From a virus, in IMG/VR virus record IMGVR_UViG_3300032326_000132, positions 1 to 28,119 of that record: a stretch of 28,119 nucleotides of DNA; one strand, 5' to 3'. The translations under genes were made by a program, and so were the position numbers. Below the pieces are notes generated by a model. The model worked only from the letters and a program-made list of their open reading frames with translations, was not told where the DNA came from and made no database searches. Positions 27,011 to 28,119 of the stretch are shown here, piece by piece (position 1 is the first letter of the stretch; each line of letters begins with the position of its first letter).

Positions 27011-28119
<1,109 letters not shown>

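Overview
The window reads as part of the genome of a T4-like tailed phage (myovirus) of a Gram-negative host. The minus strand carries recognisable T4-type core genes: large terminase (gp17), single-strand binding protein (gp32), UvsX recombinase, UvsW helicase, replicative helicase (gp41) and primase (gp61). Several neighbours resemble families I associate with marine T4-like phages of the cyanophage and pelagiphage type; that resemblance is from memory, not from a search. Three tRNAs with encoded CCA ends, a lipobox protein and consensus sigma70 promoters fit a proteobacterial host. The exact host cannot be read from the sequence.

Region 1 (1-6842, plus strand) is an early-type accessory region of small genes, most of unknown function. 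It contains twelve promoters of one design (TTGAC[A/G/T], exactly 17 bp, TATAAT or TATACT), usually followed by a 25-32 nt leader with a GGAG-type ribosome site. Most drive one or two genes, the first drives five, and several lie inside the end of the preceding gene. A Leu/(Met or Ile)/Arg tRNA cluster lies at 2999-3246. The last gene encodes an AAA ATPase. It is followed by about 155 nt containing four consecutive hairpins that end in a strong terminator. Two loops carry the same 15-nt sequence, which contains the exact complement of the GGAGCGAA ribosome-site motif of the last cassettes.

Region 2 (6843-10571) holds a non-coding stretch with short inverted repeats, then a lipoprotein and an Ala/Gln-rich protein on the minus strand. 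A divergent plus-strand group follows: an unknown protein, a possible nitroreductase-like protein, a GNAT-like protein and a 2OG-Fe(II) oxygenase.

Region 3 (10545-28119, mainly minus strand; read from high to low coordinates) is terminase, a 696-aa probable late protein, gp32, a small gene, uvsX, two small genes, a 391-aa orphan, uvsW, a run of conserved small genes including a zinc-finger protein, a 192-aa miniature DnaE-like protein, a late structural protein, primase, a 33-aa gene, a NodU/CmcH-type carbamoyltransferase and the gp41-like helicase. Genes are packed with ATGA/TAATG overlaps. Three sigma70 promoters (TTGACA, 17 bp, -10) lie 5-6 nt before start codons and predict leaderless messages. 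T4-type late motifs ([T/G]ATAAATA) precede the structural-type genes. The layout suggests early expression from the plus cassettes, replication and recombination from the internal minus promoters, and late genes from the TATAAATA sites.
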